DNA from: Hyphomicrobiaceae bacterium
GTDB taxonomy: Bacteria; Pseudomonadota; Alphaproteobacteria; Rhizobiales; Hyphomicrobiaceae
Length of the DNA: 64,000 bases
Direction: 5' to 3'
Assembly: GCA_022842785.1 (NCBI GenBank)
Contig: JALHOW010000007.1
Span: 181,984-245,983, forward strand
The notes beneath the pieces are model-generated. The model worked only from the letters and a program-made list of their open reading frames with translations. It made no database searches and was not told where the DNA came from. Within the stretch, counting starts at the first letter, position 1, and every line of letters begins with the position of its first letter. Both the position numbers and the translations under genes were made by a program. Shown in pieces: positions 46,596 through 55,310 of the stretch.

Positions 46596-47543
46596 TCAGT
46601 CCTTCGGGAAATCCAGCCCCATGTTGCGATAACGCTCGGGGTCGTTGCTCCAGCCTTCCTGGACCTTGACGTGCAGAAAGAGATGCACGGGGCGTTCGAG
46701 CAGCGCGGTCAGCTCTTTCCTGGCGCGCGTGGAAATATCCTTGATCGTGCGGCCGCCCTCGCCGAGCACGATGCTGCGCTGGCTCTCGCGCTCGACGAAT
46801 ATCGTCTGCTCGATGCGGGCAGAGCCGTCCTTGCGATCCTGCCAGGCGGTAGTTTCGACAGTTGCGGAGTACGGCAGCTCCTGATGCAGGCGCTCGTACA
46901 ACTTCTCGCGCGTGATCTCGGCGGCGAGCTGGCGCTCGGGAACATCGGAGAGATCGTCGGCGGGGAAATGCCAGGGCCCTTCGGGCACGTTGAGTGCGAG
47001 GTGGTTCTTGAGATCCTCGATGCCGCTGCCCGTGAGCGCAGAGACCATGAACGTCGCCGGAAACTCGAGGCGCTTGTTAAGATCGGCAGCGAGCGCGAGA
47101 AGCTGCTCCTTTTTCACGCGGTCGACTTTGTTGAGCACGAGAACGCGCGGTCGTTTCACATTCGCGAGCTGGCGCAGGATGCGGCCGACATCGTCGCTGA
47201 CGCCCTTCTGTGCATCGACCAGCAGCACGACCATGTCGGCGTCGCCGGCTACGGTGGAGGCGGCCTCCACCATGGCGCGATCCAGTCGGCGGCGAGGGGC
47301 AAAGATGCCCGGCGTATCGATGAACACGAGCTGGCTCGCCCCGGCAATGGCAATGCCGCGCACCGGTACGCGCGTCGTCTGCACCTTGTGTGAGACGATG
47401 GTTATCTTGGCACCGACGAGCGCGTTGACGAGCGTCGATTTGCCGGCATTGGGCGCGCCGATGACGGCAATGAAACCGCAGCGCTGCGGGCCGACGTCCT
47501 CGGCTGGCGGCTCGACTGGCGGATTTTTCTTGGGTTTACTCAT
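46596..47543 (-). CDS. era: GTPase Era
   Basis: 315 residues from the ATG at 47543. G1 is GAPNAGKS (29-36), G3 DTPGIF, G4 NKVD, and the C-terminal KH domain carries VLGEGGRTIKDISTRARKEL. Era binds 16S rRNA and is needed for small-subunit assembly and cell-cycle progression. The start overlaps the rnc stop by 8 bp, consistent with translational coupling. An N-terminal extension of about 20 residues (KKNPPVEPPAEDVGP) precedes the G domain, as in many rhizobial Era proteins. A much longer upstream frame, running into rnc, is not real. Confidence 0.95.
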   Translation of the reverse strand: MSKPKKNPPVEPPAEDVGPQRCGFIAVIGAPNAGKSTLVNALVGAKITIVSHKVQTTRVPVRGIAIAGASQLVFIDTPGIFAPRRRLDRAMVEAASTVAGDADMVVLLVDAQKGVSDDVGRILRQLANVKRPRVLVLNKVDRVKKEQLLALAADLNKRLEFPATFMVSALTGSGIEDLKNHLALNVPEGPWHFPADDLSDVPERQLAAEITREKLYERLHQELPYSATVETTAWQDRKDGSARIEQTIFVERESQRSIVLGEGGRTIKDISTRARKELTALLERPVHLFLHVKVQEGWSNDPERYRNMGLDFPKD

Positions 47544-48282
47544 GTGAATCCGATGCGGCGTCCGCAGGCCAGACGCCTTTGGCACGCAGGAGTGCGGTTG
47601 CGGCGGCTTGTTCGGCGGAGCGCTTGCTGGCACCGATGCCTTCGGCCGGGCTGTGCCGCCCGACACGGACCTGAGCCGTGAAGCGGGGGGCGTGGTCGGG
47701 GCCATCACGGCCGATCTCGACATATTCGGGAAGGGGCAGGCCCTGTCCCTGCGCCCACTCCTGTAGTGCCGACTTGGGATCGGCCGTCGTGCGCGGGGCG
47801 TTGTCGATAAGCGGCATCCAGAGGCGACGGACGACGTCGCGCGCCACATCGAAGCCCGCTTCGACGAACACGGCGCCAAGCAGCGCCTCGCAAGCGTCCG
47901 CGAGGATCGTATCCTTGCTGCGTCCGCCGCTGTCGGCTTCCGAGGCCGAGAGAATGAGCGCCGACCCGAGCGCCACATTGCGGGCGACCGCGGCGCAGGC
48001 CTCACGACGCACGAGCCGGTTGAACCGGCGTGCGAGTTCGCCCTCGGTGGCGTCGGCATCCATCTCGACGAGCAGCTCGGCGATGGCGAGCGCGAGCACG
48101 CGATCGCCGAGGAACTCCAGGCGCTCGTTGTCGTCGCTCTTCTCGCGCTGGGAGCGTACGCTCGCGTGTGTGAGTGCGCGCCGCAGCAGCGGGCGGCCCT
48201 TGAACTTGTATCCGAGCGCCTTCTCGAGCGCGGCGGACTTCAGTTTTTCAGCAGGCTTTTTGGCTGCAGCGGCCTTGCTCAC
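47536..48282 (-). CDS. rnc: ribonuclease III
   Basis: 248 residues from a GTG at 48282. The catalytic signature DNERLEFLGDRVL (52-64) and DTILADACEALLGAVFVEAGF hold the metal-binding acidic residues; the C-terminal dsRNA-binding domain ends SKRSAEQAAATALL. RNase III cleaves double-stranded RNA, processing rRNA and controlling mRNAs. It is sandwiched between lepB (142 bp upstream) and era (8-bp overlap), the standard alphaproteobacterial order. An N-terminal lysine/alanine-rich tail (SKAAAAKKPAEKLKS) is a little longer than usual. Confidence 0.95.
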   Translation of the reverse strand: MSKAAAAKKPAEKLKSAALEKALGYKFKGRPLLRRALTHASVRSQREKSDDNERLEFLGDRVLALAIAELLVEMDADATEGELARRFNRLVRREACAAVARNVALGSALILSASEADSGGRSKDTILADACEALLGAVFVEAGFDVARDVVRRLWMPLIDNAPRTTADPKSALQEWAQGQGLPLPEYVEIGRDGPDHAPRFTAQVRVGRHSPAEGIGASKRSAEQAAATALLRAKGVWPADAASDSHE

Positions 48283-48424
48283 GATTTGTCCCCTCGGCGC
48301 GTCTGGCGAGGTGCTTCAGGTGGCAATGCAGCCTGCACGACCGCGGACGCGCACTCCACCATCTTCAGCCGTGAGGCCGGAAGAAGCAGATGCTCCCGCG
48401 CATCGATCAAATGACGCTGCCTCG

Positions 48425-49198
48425 TTATCGCACCAGGCTGAAAATGCGGCTCCAGCGAACGTCGAAGGGCCATGTCCAGGGGCGGGTCAGCTCAAAACGC
48501 CCGGGCTCATCGACGGCCATGGAGAAGAAAATGATATCTGCTCGTCCAATGAAATTCTCAAGTGGTACGTAACCTACGCCATAGCGGGGGGACTGATCGC
48601 GGCTGTCCGTCGAGTTGTCGCGATTGTCGCCCATCATGAAATAGTGGCCGTCCGGCACTTTATATGGCCCGACGTTGTCGTAGTCCCCGTTCGGCCGTGC
48701 ATCGAGCACGTAGTACTTTACGCCCTCGGGCAGCGTTTCCTCGTAGCGGGGAATGCGCCGCTCGCGTCCATCCTCGCCGATCTGCACGAAGTCGTCGACG
48801 CGCCGGCGTGGGATTTCCTTGCCATTGATGAAGAGGACGCCGCCCCGCACCAGGATTTCGTCACCTGGCAGGCCGATCACGCGCTTGATGTAGTCCGTGG
48901 AGTTGTCGCGCGGCAGCTTGAACACGGCGACGTCGCCGCGCTTCGGGCTGGCTCCCCAGATGCGGCCGGAGAAGACGTCCGGGCTGAAGGGGAGCGAATG
49001 CTTGGAATAGCCGTACGAGAGCTTCGAGACGAAGAGATAATCGCCGATCAGGAGCGTCGACTGCATCGAGCCGGACGGGATATTGAACGGCTGGTAGAAA
49101 AAGACGCGCACCACGAAGGCGATGATCAGCGCGTGCACAAAAATGCTGATCATGTCGCGGAGGCCGCCGGCCTGGGATTTCTGCGTGCCTGATTTCAA
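48425..49198 (-). CDS. lepB: signal peptidase I
   Basis: 257 residues if the TTG at 49198 is the start; GGGAG lies about nine bases upstream and the encoded N-terminus (MKSGTQKSQAGGLRDM) then leads straight into the membrane anchor (ISIFVHALIIAFVVRVFFY). A longer in-frame ATG at 49429 adds 77 residues without family character. The catalytic Ser44 in IPSGSM, the Lys in DYIKRVIGLPGD and the GHYFMMGDNRDNSTDSR box are intact. LepB removes signal peptides from exported proteins. The first gene of lepB-rnc-era. The start choice is uncertain. Confidence 0.92.
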   Translation of the reverse strand: MKSGTQKSQAGGLRDMISIFVHALIIAFVVRVFFYQPFNIPSGSMQSTLLIGDYLFVSKLSYGYSKHSLPFSPDVFSGRIWGASPKRGDVAVFKLPRDNSTDYIKRVIGLPGDEILVRGGVLFINGKEIPRRRVDDFVQIGEDGRERRIPRYEETLPEGVKYYVLDARPNGDYDNVGPYKVPDGHYFMMGDNRDNSTDSRDQSPRYGVGYVPLENFIGRADIIFFSMAVDEPGRFELTRPWTWPFDVRWSRIFSLVR

Positions 49199-49592
49199 GT
49201 CGTTATGCTCCCGCGCATGCGGCTGACCGTCGGGCCGCGCCGGCGACCCGCCCGCAATGGCACCCAGCGTATTGGTTATCCCGTGCGACCTGCCCGTTCG
49301 AGAACACAAACCCCCCACGCCCATCCCTCCGACCGTCGTTGCCGCCAGCGGTGGGACGAAGCCTCTCGCAGACCCGGTCCAACTGCTTGCCCTATAGCCT
49401 TTCCAGTGGGGAGGCGCAATTCGCAGCATCGGCGCAGCAGGCTTGCTACTCGTTCGGGTGGTGCGTCAGGTTGACAATGACCCTATTCGACGTTGCTAAT
49501 CGCCCCGAAATTCGTACACGCCTGTAGCCGAAGCGGGCCCGCTTTGGGGGCCGGCCGAGCAACTTCAGGAAGAGAGCAGGGGAAGGAACGCC
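49199..49592. other. intergenic region between lepB and the NitT/TauT operon
   Basis: The 394-bp divergent spacer has no convincing gene. Frames reaching into it from lepB lack conserved sequence. It must contain the promoters of lepB-rnc-era (minus) and of the binding-protein gene at 49593 (plus). Near 49580 GGAAGGAACGCC provides the ribosome site of the latter. Confidence 0.5.
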
Positions 49593-50639
49593 ATGAACAT
49601 TTCGCGCCGCCAAGCGCTGATAGCCGGCTCCGCCACGATCGGTGCCGGTTTTCTACCGTCCTTTGCGCAAGCCCAGGCGGCGAGCGCGACGCTGGCCTTC
49701 GGTCCGAAATCGCCGGTCTATTCGCTTGGCATTATCGCGGAGGAGAAGGGCTTCCTGAAGGAGGAAGGCCTGGACTTCAAGCTCGTCGTCGGCAACGCCG
49801 GCACGCACGGGCGCCAGGCGCTGGCGGCTGGTCAGGCGCTCTTCGCCCACGGCGATGCCAGCCACGCCCTCCAGCTCTCGACGCGCGGCAAGAGCAGCAA
49901 GATCATCATGGCTTCGCAGATGGTCTCGTCCATCTCCAGTATCGTCGTCAGGAAAGACCTTTTCGACGCCGGCATCGACACGGTCGAGAAGCTTGCCGAG
50001 TACAAGCGACCCGACGGCGCCAAGCCGATCATCGCCGCGACCGCGATCGGCTCGGGGACGTGGATGTACGGTACCTACGTCTTCGAGTCGAAGGGGTTCG
50101 GCGACCGCATCAACTGGGTGGCCGGTGGCGGTCCGAAGACCATGTATCCCGGTCTCGAGACCAAGCAGTTCGACGCCATCATGGCCATTCCGAGCTGGAT
50201 CATCGAGGTGGAAGCGCGCGGTTTTGGCAAGGCGATCTACGATACGTCGAAGCCTGGAGTGTTCGAGAGCGCCTTCGGCGGCACCGTGCCTGTGCTCGTG
50301 CTCTATACGCTCGAGGATACGATCAACGACAACAAGGCTCTCGTGCAGTCGTTCGTCAATGGCATGTATCGGGCGATGCAATGGGTGAAGGCGACGCCCA
50401 TGGACGAGGTCTACAATCTCGTGGGCGAAAAGCACTACTCCGGCATCGATCCCGTCGCGGTCAAGGCCGAGCTGGGCTTCGACAAGAACACGTGGGCGTA
50501 TGACGGCACGATCGATGCGGCCTCGTTCGAGCGTGGCGGCAAGGTCTGGTATCGCAAGGGCTCCGACATCCCGCCATCCAAGTACGAGGAACGGGTCGAC
50601 ATGAGCTTCCTGAAGGTCGCGCAGGCCAAGTACAAGTGA
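49593..50639 (+). CDS. ABC transporter substrate-binding protein, NitT/TauT (NMT1) type
   Basis: 348 residues. The N-terminus carries a twin-arginine-like signal (SRRQALIAGSATIGAGFLPSFAQA), so export may be through Tat. The mature part follows the NMT1/SsuA pattern: TLAFGPKSPVYSLGIIAEEKGFLKEEGLDFKLV and AGTHGRQALAAGQALFAHG. This family binds sulfonates, nitrate, riboflavin-like or thiamine-precursor ligands; the ligand here is unknown. The ATPase gene starts in a GTGA overlap with its stop. The operon is binding protein, ATPase, permease. Confidence 0.88.
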   Translation: MNISRRQALIAGSATIGAGFLPSFAQAQAASATLAFGPKSPVYSLGIIAEEKGFLKEEGLDFKLVVGNAGTHGRQALAAGQALFAHGDASHALQLSTRGKSSKIIMASQMVSSISSIVVRKDLFDAGIDTVEKLAEYKRPDGAKPIIAATAIGSGTWMYGTYVFESKGFGDRINWVAGGGPKTMYPGLETKQFDAIMAIPSWIIEVEARGFGKAIYDTSKPGVFESAFGGTVPVLVLYTLEDTINDNKALVQSFVNGMYRAMQWVKATPMDEVYNLVGEKHYSGIDPVAVKAELGFDKNTWAYDGTIDAASFERGGKVWYRKGSDIPPSKYEERVDMSFLKVAQAKYK

Positions 50640-51517
50640 CCGACGCTTCCAACGACCTGACGATGGCGCACACAACTGCCGGTTCCGCCGCTCGTGCACC
50701 TGGGGCCGGCGGCGCCGCGGATGTGGCCGCGCCCGTGCGTATCCGTGTGTCGAACCTCGACAAGCGCTTCCGTACGGCCGGCGATGGCGTCGTGGCGGTC
50801 GATAATGTGTCGTTCGACGTGCGGCAGGGCGAGTTCGTCGCCCTGCTCGGTCCCTCGGGTTGCGGCAAGAGCACCATCCTGAACATGGTGGCCGGGCTGC
50901 TTGACGCAACGGACGGCGAGATGGCTATCGACGCCGATCCTGTGGTCACCGGCAAGGTGAACCGCAAGGTCGGGTACGTCTTCCAGCGCGATACGGTCTT
51001 CCCCTGGCGCACGGTCGAGGGAAACATCGGCTACGGCCTCGAGATCGCGGGCGTGCCCAAGGAGGAGCGTCGGCGCAAGGTCGAGCGCGCGATCGAAGTC
51101 TCAGGGCTCGCCGGTTTCGGCAGCAGCTTCCCGCGCACGCTATCGGGCGGTATGCGCCAGCGCGTCGCGCTCATGCGCACGCTCATCCTGGAGCCGGACA
51201 TCCTGCTGATGGATGAGCCCTTCGGCGCGCTCGATACGCACACCAAACTCGAGATGCACAAGACGCTGCTCGAGATCTGGGAGCGCGAGCGCCAGACCGT
51301 GCTCTTCGTCACGCACGATCTCGGTGAAGCGCTCACGCTGTCGAGCCGGATCATCCTGCTCTCGGCCCGTCCCGGGCGGCTCAAGGAGGATTTCGAGGTG
51401 CCGTTTCCGCGCCCGCGTGATGCCGTCAGCCTGCGCGAGACGGCGGAGTTCGGCCAACTCTATTCTCACATCTGGCACTCGCTCGGCGAGGAGTTCCGCC
51501 GCACGAAGGCAGAGTAG
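50636..51517 (+). CDS. ABC transporter ATP-binding protein, NitT/TauT type
   Basis: 293 residues starting with GTG overlapped with the preceding stop (GTGA). The first 35 residues are a low-complexity extension (AHTTAGSAARAPGAGG); a later start is possible. Walker A GPSGCGKST, Q-loop YVFQRDTVFPWRT, signature LSGGMRQRV, Walker B ILLMDEPFGALD and H-loop THDLGEA are intact. It powers the transporter with the permease gene 6 bp downstream. Confidence 0.9.
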   Translation: MTDASNDLTMAHTTAGSAARAPGAGGAADVAAPVRIRVSNLDKRFRTAGDGVVAVDNVSFDVRQGEFVALLGPSGCGKSTILNMVAGLLDATDGEMAIDADPVVTGKVNRKVGYVFQRDTVFPWRTVEGNIGYGLEIAGVPKEERRRKVERAIEVSGLAGFGSSFPRTLSGGMRQRVALMRTLILEPDILLMDEPFGALDTHTKLEMHKTLLEIWERERQTVLFVTHDLGEALTLSSRIILLSARPGRLKEDFEVPFPRPRDAVSLRETAEFGQLYSHIWHSLGEEFRRTKAE

Positions 51518-51523
51518 TCAGTC

Positions 51524-52375
51524 ATGGCGCAACGCAAGCTTTCCATTCTCGCCTGGCAGATCTTCATCCTCGTGGTTCTGCTCTCCGTCTGGGAGTGGGG
51601 TTACGACACGGCAAAGGCGTTGCTGCCACGGGCCTTCGTGCCGAGCATTCTCGACCCGTACTTCATCGCCAAGCCCTCGATGATCTGGACGAGCTTTCTG
51701 AAGCTCGGCTGCTTCGCGGATCCTGCGGGTTTTCTCGCCTGTTACGGCGCGACGCCGAACAACCTCTGGCTCGCGACGCTGGTCACGATCAAGAACATGC
51801 TGTGGGGCTTTCTGTGGGGCGCAAGCCTCGGCGTGCTCATCGGGCTGACGCTCGGCCGCTCAGCCTATCTATCGAAGATCTTCGAACCCTTCATCGTCGC
51901 GATGAACTCGATACCGCGCATAGCGCTCGTGCCGCTGATCATCCTCATGTTCGGCCTCGGCGATCTCTCCAAGGTCGTCACGGCGAGCATCGTCGTGTTC
52001 TTCGTCGTGTTCTTCAACACCTTCGAGGGCACGCGCTCGGTCGACCGGGATCAGATCGCGGCCGCACGGCTGCTGGGCGCGAGTGAACTCACGGTTCTGA
52101 GGACGGTGGTGATACCCTCGGCGCTGGCGTGGGTCTTCGCGTCACTGACGCCTGCGGTATCGTTCGCGCTGATCGGCGTGATTGTCGGCGAGTTCATCGG
52201 CGCCGAGCGCGGGCTCGGCAAGCTCATCATCGAGGCCGAGGCGCGCGCCAATGCTGCCGAGATGATGGTGTCGATCATCGTCATGATGATCGTTGGCATC
52301 ATCCTCGCGTTCATCGTGCGGCGCATTCAGGCGTATCTGCTGCGGTGGCAACCGCAGTTCGAGCAGCAACACTGA
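51524..52375 (+). CDS. ABC transporter permease, NitT/TauT type
   Basis: 283 residues with six predicted helices. The EAA-loop region ARLLGASELTVLRTVVIPSALAWVFASL and PFIVAMNSIPRIALVPLIILMFGLGDLSK are typical of this permease class. Residues 60-90 form a longer periplasmic loop with two cysteines (LGCFADPAGFLACYG), which is not usual for the family. It is the last gene of the importer operon; the convergent mgtC-like gene ends 18 bp away. Confidence 0.9.
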   Translation: MAQRKLSILAWQIFILVVLLSVWEWGYDTAKALLPRAFVPSILDPYFIAKPSMIWTSFLKLGCFADPAGFLACYGATPNNLWLATLVTIKNMLWGFLWGASLGVLIGLTLGRSAYLSKIFEPFIVAMNSIPRIALVPLIILMFGLGDLSKVVTASIVVFFVVFFNTFEGTRSVDRDQIAAARLLGASELTVLRTVVIPSALAWVFASLTPAVSFALIGVIVGEFIGAERGLGKLIIEAEARANAAEMMVSIIVMMIVGIILAFIVRRIQAYLLRWQPQFEQQH

Positions 52376-52393
52376 ACCTCGCTGCCGGCAGTT

Positions 52394-52828
52394 CTATTCG
52401 TCCTGCTGGGTCTCCATCCATTTCCTGACATGCGGAATGCGCGGCACGATGACGGCGTAGACCGAGGCAATCACGGCGATCGCGTACCAGCCGATGCCGA
52501 TGGCCATGCCGATCGCCGCTGCAAACCAGACAGCGGCCGCGGTTGTCAGGTTTCTTACCGTGTTGTTCTCGCTCTTGAGGATCATGCCAGCGCCGAGGAA
52601 GCCCACGCCCGACACGACCTGAGCCGCTATTCGGGCAGGGCTATTGGGATCGGCGACGGTGGACACGAATGTGAACAGGCAGGCGCCAGCCATCACGAAG
52701 CAGTGTGTGCTGATGCCGGCGGGTTTGTTGCGGAGCTCTCGCTCGACGCCGATCATGACGCCGAGCAGCAGGCACAGCGTGAGCTTGAGTACGAACGCAC
52801 CTTCCAATCCGGTCAGCCAGCTCGACAT
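52394..52828 (-). CDS. MgtC/SapB-family membrane protein
   Basis: 144 residues with four predicted helices and the MgtC core: LLLGVMIGVERELRNKPAGISTHCFVMAGACLFTFVS, QVVSGVGFLGAGMILKSENNTVRNLTTAAAVWFAAAIGMAIG. The short form lacks the C-terminal domain of Salmonella MgtC. Family members help survival at low Mg2+ or in macrophages by acting on F-type ATPase; the role in this organism is not known. It converges on the importer operon. No Mg2+ sensor leader is evident upstream. Confidence 0.85.
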   Translation of the reverse strand: MSSWLTGLEGAFVLKLTLCLLLGVMIGVERELRNKPAGISTHCFVMAGACLFTFVSTVADPNSPARIAAQVVSGVGFLGAGMILKSENNTVRNLTTAAAVWFAAAIGMAIGIGWYAIAVIASVYAVIVPRIPHVRKWMETQQDE

Positions 52829-53265
52829 GAGCGCTCCTGATTTGCATATGGGGGAAGTGACGAACCCTGACGAGATATCGGGTCGTATGTGGATGCTCCA
52901 ACGCCCCGAGACAACGTCGAGTTCATCAGACTATGGGAAGTGCGACCTGGGACAGGACGGGGGATTTGGGAGAGGGCTTCCTACGAACTCTTGTCCAGCC
53001 ATGTCCATGGCCATATGCGCACACCCCTGAAACATTGAGAAATTGCCCGGTAGCCATCCACAGCGCCGGCCCGGAAGTCTGCTGCAGTGAAAGCAGACAT
53101 GGCCACCTGCCGGTCGTTGACGACGCCCGCGCTCGCGCCGAGTCCGCTAACCTCTCGAGAGCGGAAATGGCACTCCGATGGGGATGGGCCAGGAGCCGCC
53201 GTTCGGCCCGTAATATTGCGAAGGCCACTCCCGGCGTGCGAGCGGAAGTCTTCGATGTGCTCTGC
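52829..53265. other. intergenic stretch of 437 bp, no gene seen
   Basis: Frames here lack start sites and consistent codon use. One minus-strand frame near 52930-53040 reads CAHMAMDMAGQEF, without a recognisable family. It lies between the mgtC-like start and the GST stop. Possibly a relic, but unproven. Confidence 0.45.
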
Positions 53266-53895
53266 TCACAAGTTGATCCGTGTCGATGCGACCGAGGGTC
53301 TAGTCTGCAGCCGCTCAACCAGGGCCACGATCCTCGGCCAGCGGCCAATGCGAAAATCGAACACTTTTCTGGATTCGCCGTAAATGAGCGGGCACATCAC
53401 GTTGATGTCCATGACGGACAGCGTACCCGGCCAAAATCCTTCACTCGTGCATCTTTGCTCGAGCCAATCGAGGCATGAGGCAACGCGAGTCAATTGCCGG
53501 TTCATGAATGTATTTTCGGCAGTTGATCCACCTAACTCCATCAGGCGGTAGGTCACTATGGCGTCGGCCATCGACTCGATTGTCGTGAGTGTCAGCATGT
53601 CCTCCCAGTATTGGTCCTGGCGCGCGATGCTTGGCGAAAGAGGTGGTTGAGTTGTCGAGTCGGGCATCTCCGGATAGGCGGCAAAAAGGTGCTGAATGAT
53701 CAGGTTGGATCCCCATAGGACCTTGCCCCGATCGTAAAGCGTAGGGACCTGAAGCGCAGGATTTTGATCTCGGATTGAATCGATCGCGCGCAAGCCGTTG
53801 TGCACGTCTTTCTCGCACGGCAAATTCTTCTCATCCAGAATGATGCGCACCTTGCGGGCGAAGGGCGACCCGTCGGAATAAAGCAACTTCCGCAT
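53266..53895 (-). CDS. glutathione S-transferase family protein
   Basis: 209 residues from the ATG at 53895 (AAAGGGTGA upstream). N-terminal thioredoxin fold begins MRKLLYSDGSPFARKVRIILDEKNLPCE with the Ser10/Ser-type catalytic region, and ALQVPTLYDRGKVLWGSNLI contains the cis-Pro. The helical C-terminal domain has EDMLTLTTIESMADAIVTYRLMEL and GTLSVMDINVMCPLIY (N-capping box). It conjugates or isomerises with glutathione. It starts 4 bp after the DUF1330 gene stop, so both form an operon opposite the HxlR regulator. The ratio of A/T in codons exceeds that of neighbours. Confidence 0.85.
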   Translation of the reverse strand: MRKLLYSDGSPFARKVRIILDEKNLPCEKDVHNGLRAIDSIRDQNPALQVPTLYDRGKVLWGSNLIIQHLFAAYPEMPDSTTQPPLSPSIARQDQYWEDMLTLTTIESMADAIVTYRLMELGGSTAENTFMNRQLTRVASCLDWLEQRCTSEGFWPGTLSVMDINVMCPLIYGESRKVFDFRIGRWPRIVALVERLQTRPSVASTRINL

Positions 53896-53899
53896 CTGA

Positions 53900-54226
53900 T
53901 CACCCTTTGGCCAGATAATGAATAGTTCCGGCAACATCGGTGTCGTCGATCAACTGGAAGCGGCTGTCGCTTCCTGCCCTGCGGGCTGCTCCAAACCGGG
54001 CGTATTCTGGATCGTTGGCAAATGCCTCGACAGCCTCAGCCGATGGGAATTGCAAAAGTGCAATCAACGTCGTGTCGAGCGGCCTCCGCTCGAGGATCTT
54101 TACGTTGGCGCTGCGTGCCAAGTATTTTCCGCCGTGCTTATGGACGATATAATGAACTCCTGCGGCATACTCCGGCACCGATGAATCGTTGCTCACCTTG
54201 ATATCGGCGATCACAAATACAGCCAT
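53900..54226 (-). CDS. DUF1330 family protein
   Basis: 108 residues. The DUF1330 dimeric alpha-beta fold pattern: VIADIKVSNDSSVPEYAAGVHYIVHKHGGKYLARSANVKILERRPLDTTLIALLQFPSAEAVEAFANDPEYA, with NDPEYA the usual signature. Such proteins resemble small monooxygenase/dehydratase-type ferredoxin-like folds, but activity is unproven. The operon partner is a GST 4 bp downstream and the regulator HxlR lies divergent at 54398. The three together look like a small electrophile or quinone response unit. Confidence 0.82.
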   Translation of the reverse strand: MAVFVIADIKVSNDSSVPEYAAGVHYIVHKHGGKYLARSANVKILERRPLDTTLIALLQFPSAEAVEAFANDPEYARFGAARRAGSDSRFQLIDDTDVAGTIHYLAKG

Positions 54227-54309
54227 GGTCGTTTCTCCCTTCGGCCTGCTCGAGTGACCCTCTGCAGAGCTAGTCTCGTCCCCGCAGAGATAAGGGTCTA
54301 CTCAAGCAA

Positions 54310-54327
54310 CTGTATTGGCCGATACAG
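54310..54327. promoter_or_regulatory. near-perfect 18-bp palindrome, candidate HxlR operator
   Basis: CTGTATTGGCCGATACAG is symmetric except for one central pair (T7 against C12). It sits midway in the 171-bp spacer between the divergent HxlR gene and the DUF1330-GST operon. HxlR-family dimers bind short dyads with GTAT/ATAC-like half-sites, so control of both directions is inferred. Confidence 0.55.
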
Positions 54328-54397
54328 AATCTGGACTAGTCACGAAGACCGACCTCGAGCACTGCTTGTGAAGCGTCGATGCATGGAGGAAACCGCG

Positions 54398-55093
54398 ATG
54401 GCTCAACCCGGCTACAAGCAGTTCTGCCCACTTGCCATGGCAGCTGAGATCCTGTGCTCGCGTTGGACCATTGTGCTGCTGCGCGAGCTGATCGCCGGCT
54501 CGACCCGGTTCAACGATCTTCGGCGCGGGGTGCCGAAGATGTCGCCGAGCTTGCTATCGCTGCGCCTCAAGGAATTGGAAATGGCGGGAATCGTCGAGCG
54601 GAAGGAGGTCCGATCCGAAAGGGGCGTTTATGATTATCACCTGACCGAAGCCGGCAAGGATTTGCAGCCTGTCGTCGAGACTATGGGCATTTGGGGGCAG
54701 CGCTGGGTGGAAGCTCAACTCTCGCTGAAAAACCTCGATCCTTCGTTGCTCATGTGGGATATGCGTCGCAATCTCAATCCGAAGCCGCTGCCACGCCGGC
54801 GAACGGTGATACAGTTCCTGTACCCTGAGCTAGCGCAATCCAAAAGGCTATGGTGGCTTGTCATCGAAGCCGATGGTGACGTCGATCTCTGTTGGTCCGA
54901 TCCTGGTTTTGAAGTCGATCTTTATTTGTCGACCGACTTGCGCACCATGACGGCAATCTGGATGGGATTGACCACAGTGGATCGCGAAAGTCAGCGGTTG
55001 TCGTTCACTGGAGATCGCAAGATGGCAGCGACGATGCAGACGTGGCTGGGGCTCAGTCCATTCGCCGTCGAAAAGAAGCGCACCAAGGCGTGA
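54398..55093 (+). CDS. HxlR-family transcriptional regulator
   Basis: 231 residues from the ATG at 54398, preceded by GGAGGAAACCGCG; earlier in-frame starts are not supported by a ribosome site of that quality. The winged-helix domain (13-105) reads FCPLAMAAEILCSRWTIVLLRELIAGSTRFNDLRRGVPKMSPSLLSLRLKELEMAGIV, the HxlR signature. The single Cys in FCPLAMA could sense electrophiles, as in YodB/HypR. The C-terminal half (120-225) is a sterol-carrier-like domain found in a subset. Divergent transcription with DUF1330-GST and the palindrome between suggest it represses that operon. Confidence 0.9.
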   Translation: MAQPGYKQFCPLAMAAEILCSRWTIVLLRELIAGSTRFNDLRRGVPKMSPSLLSLRLKELEMAGIVERKEVRSERGVYDYHLTEAGKDLQPVVETMGIWGQRWVEAQLSLKNLDPSLLMWDMRRNLNPKPLPRRRTVIQFLYPELAQSKRLWWLVIEADGDVDLCWSDPGFEVDLYLSTDLRTMTAIWMGLTTVDRESQRLSFTGDRKMAATMQTWLGLSPFAVEKKRTKA

Positions 55094-55310
55094 TGCGATA
55101 GGTCTGAAAGCCGACGCCACGGTGGGCACTGCCCCAATCGACCCGAGGTCTGCTCCGGGTCAAAAGCTGCCTTCGTATCGAAGTCCACAAGGACAGCTTC
55201 CACGACGAGAGCGGACATCCGACGGGCGAAATGTCGCGAAAAGCGTCGATGACCACTTATGGGATCGCCCGAATGCTCGGGAGGCAACCGAACGCAGCAG
55301 AAGCGCCAGT

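Noticed and set aside
52926..53348. Minus-strand frame of 140 codons before the GST gene
   Set aside because: It overlaps the GST 3' end in another frame, is rich in Arg/Ser and has no recognisable domain or ribosome site.
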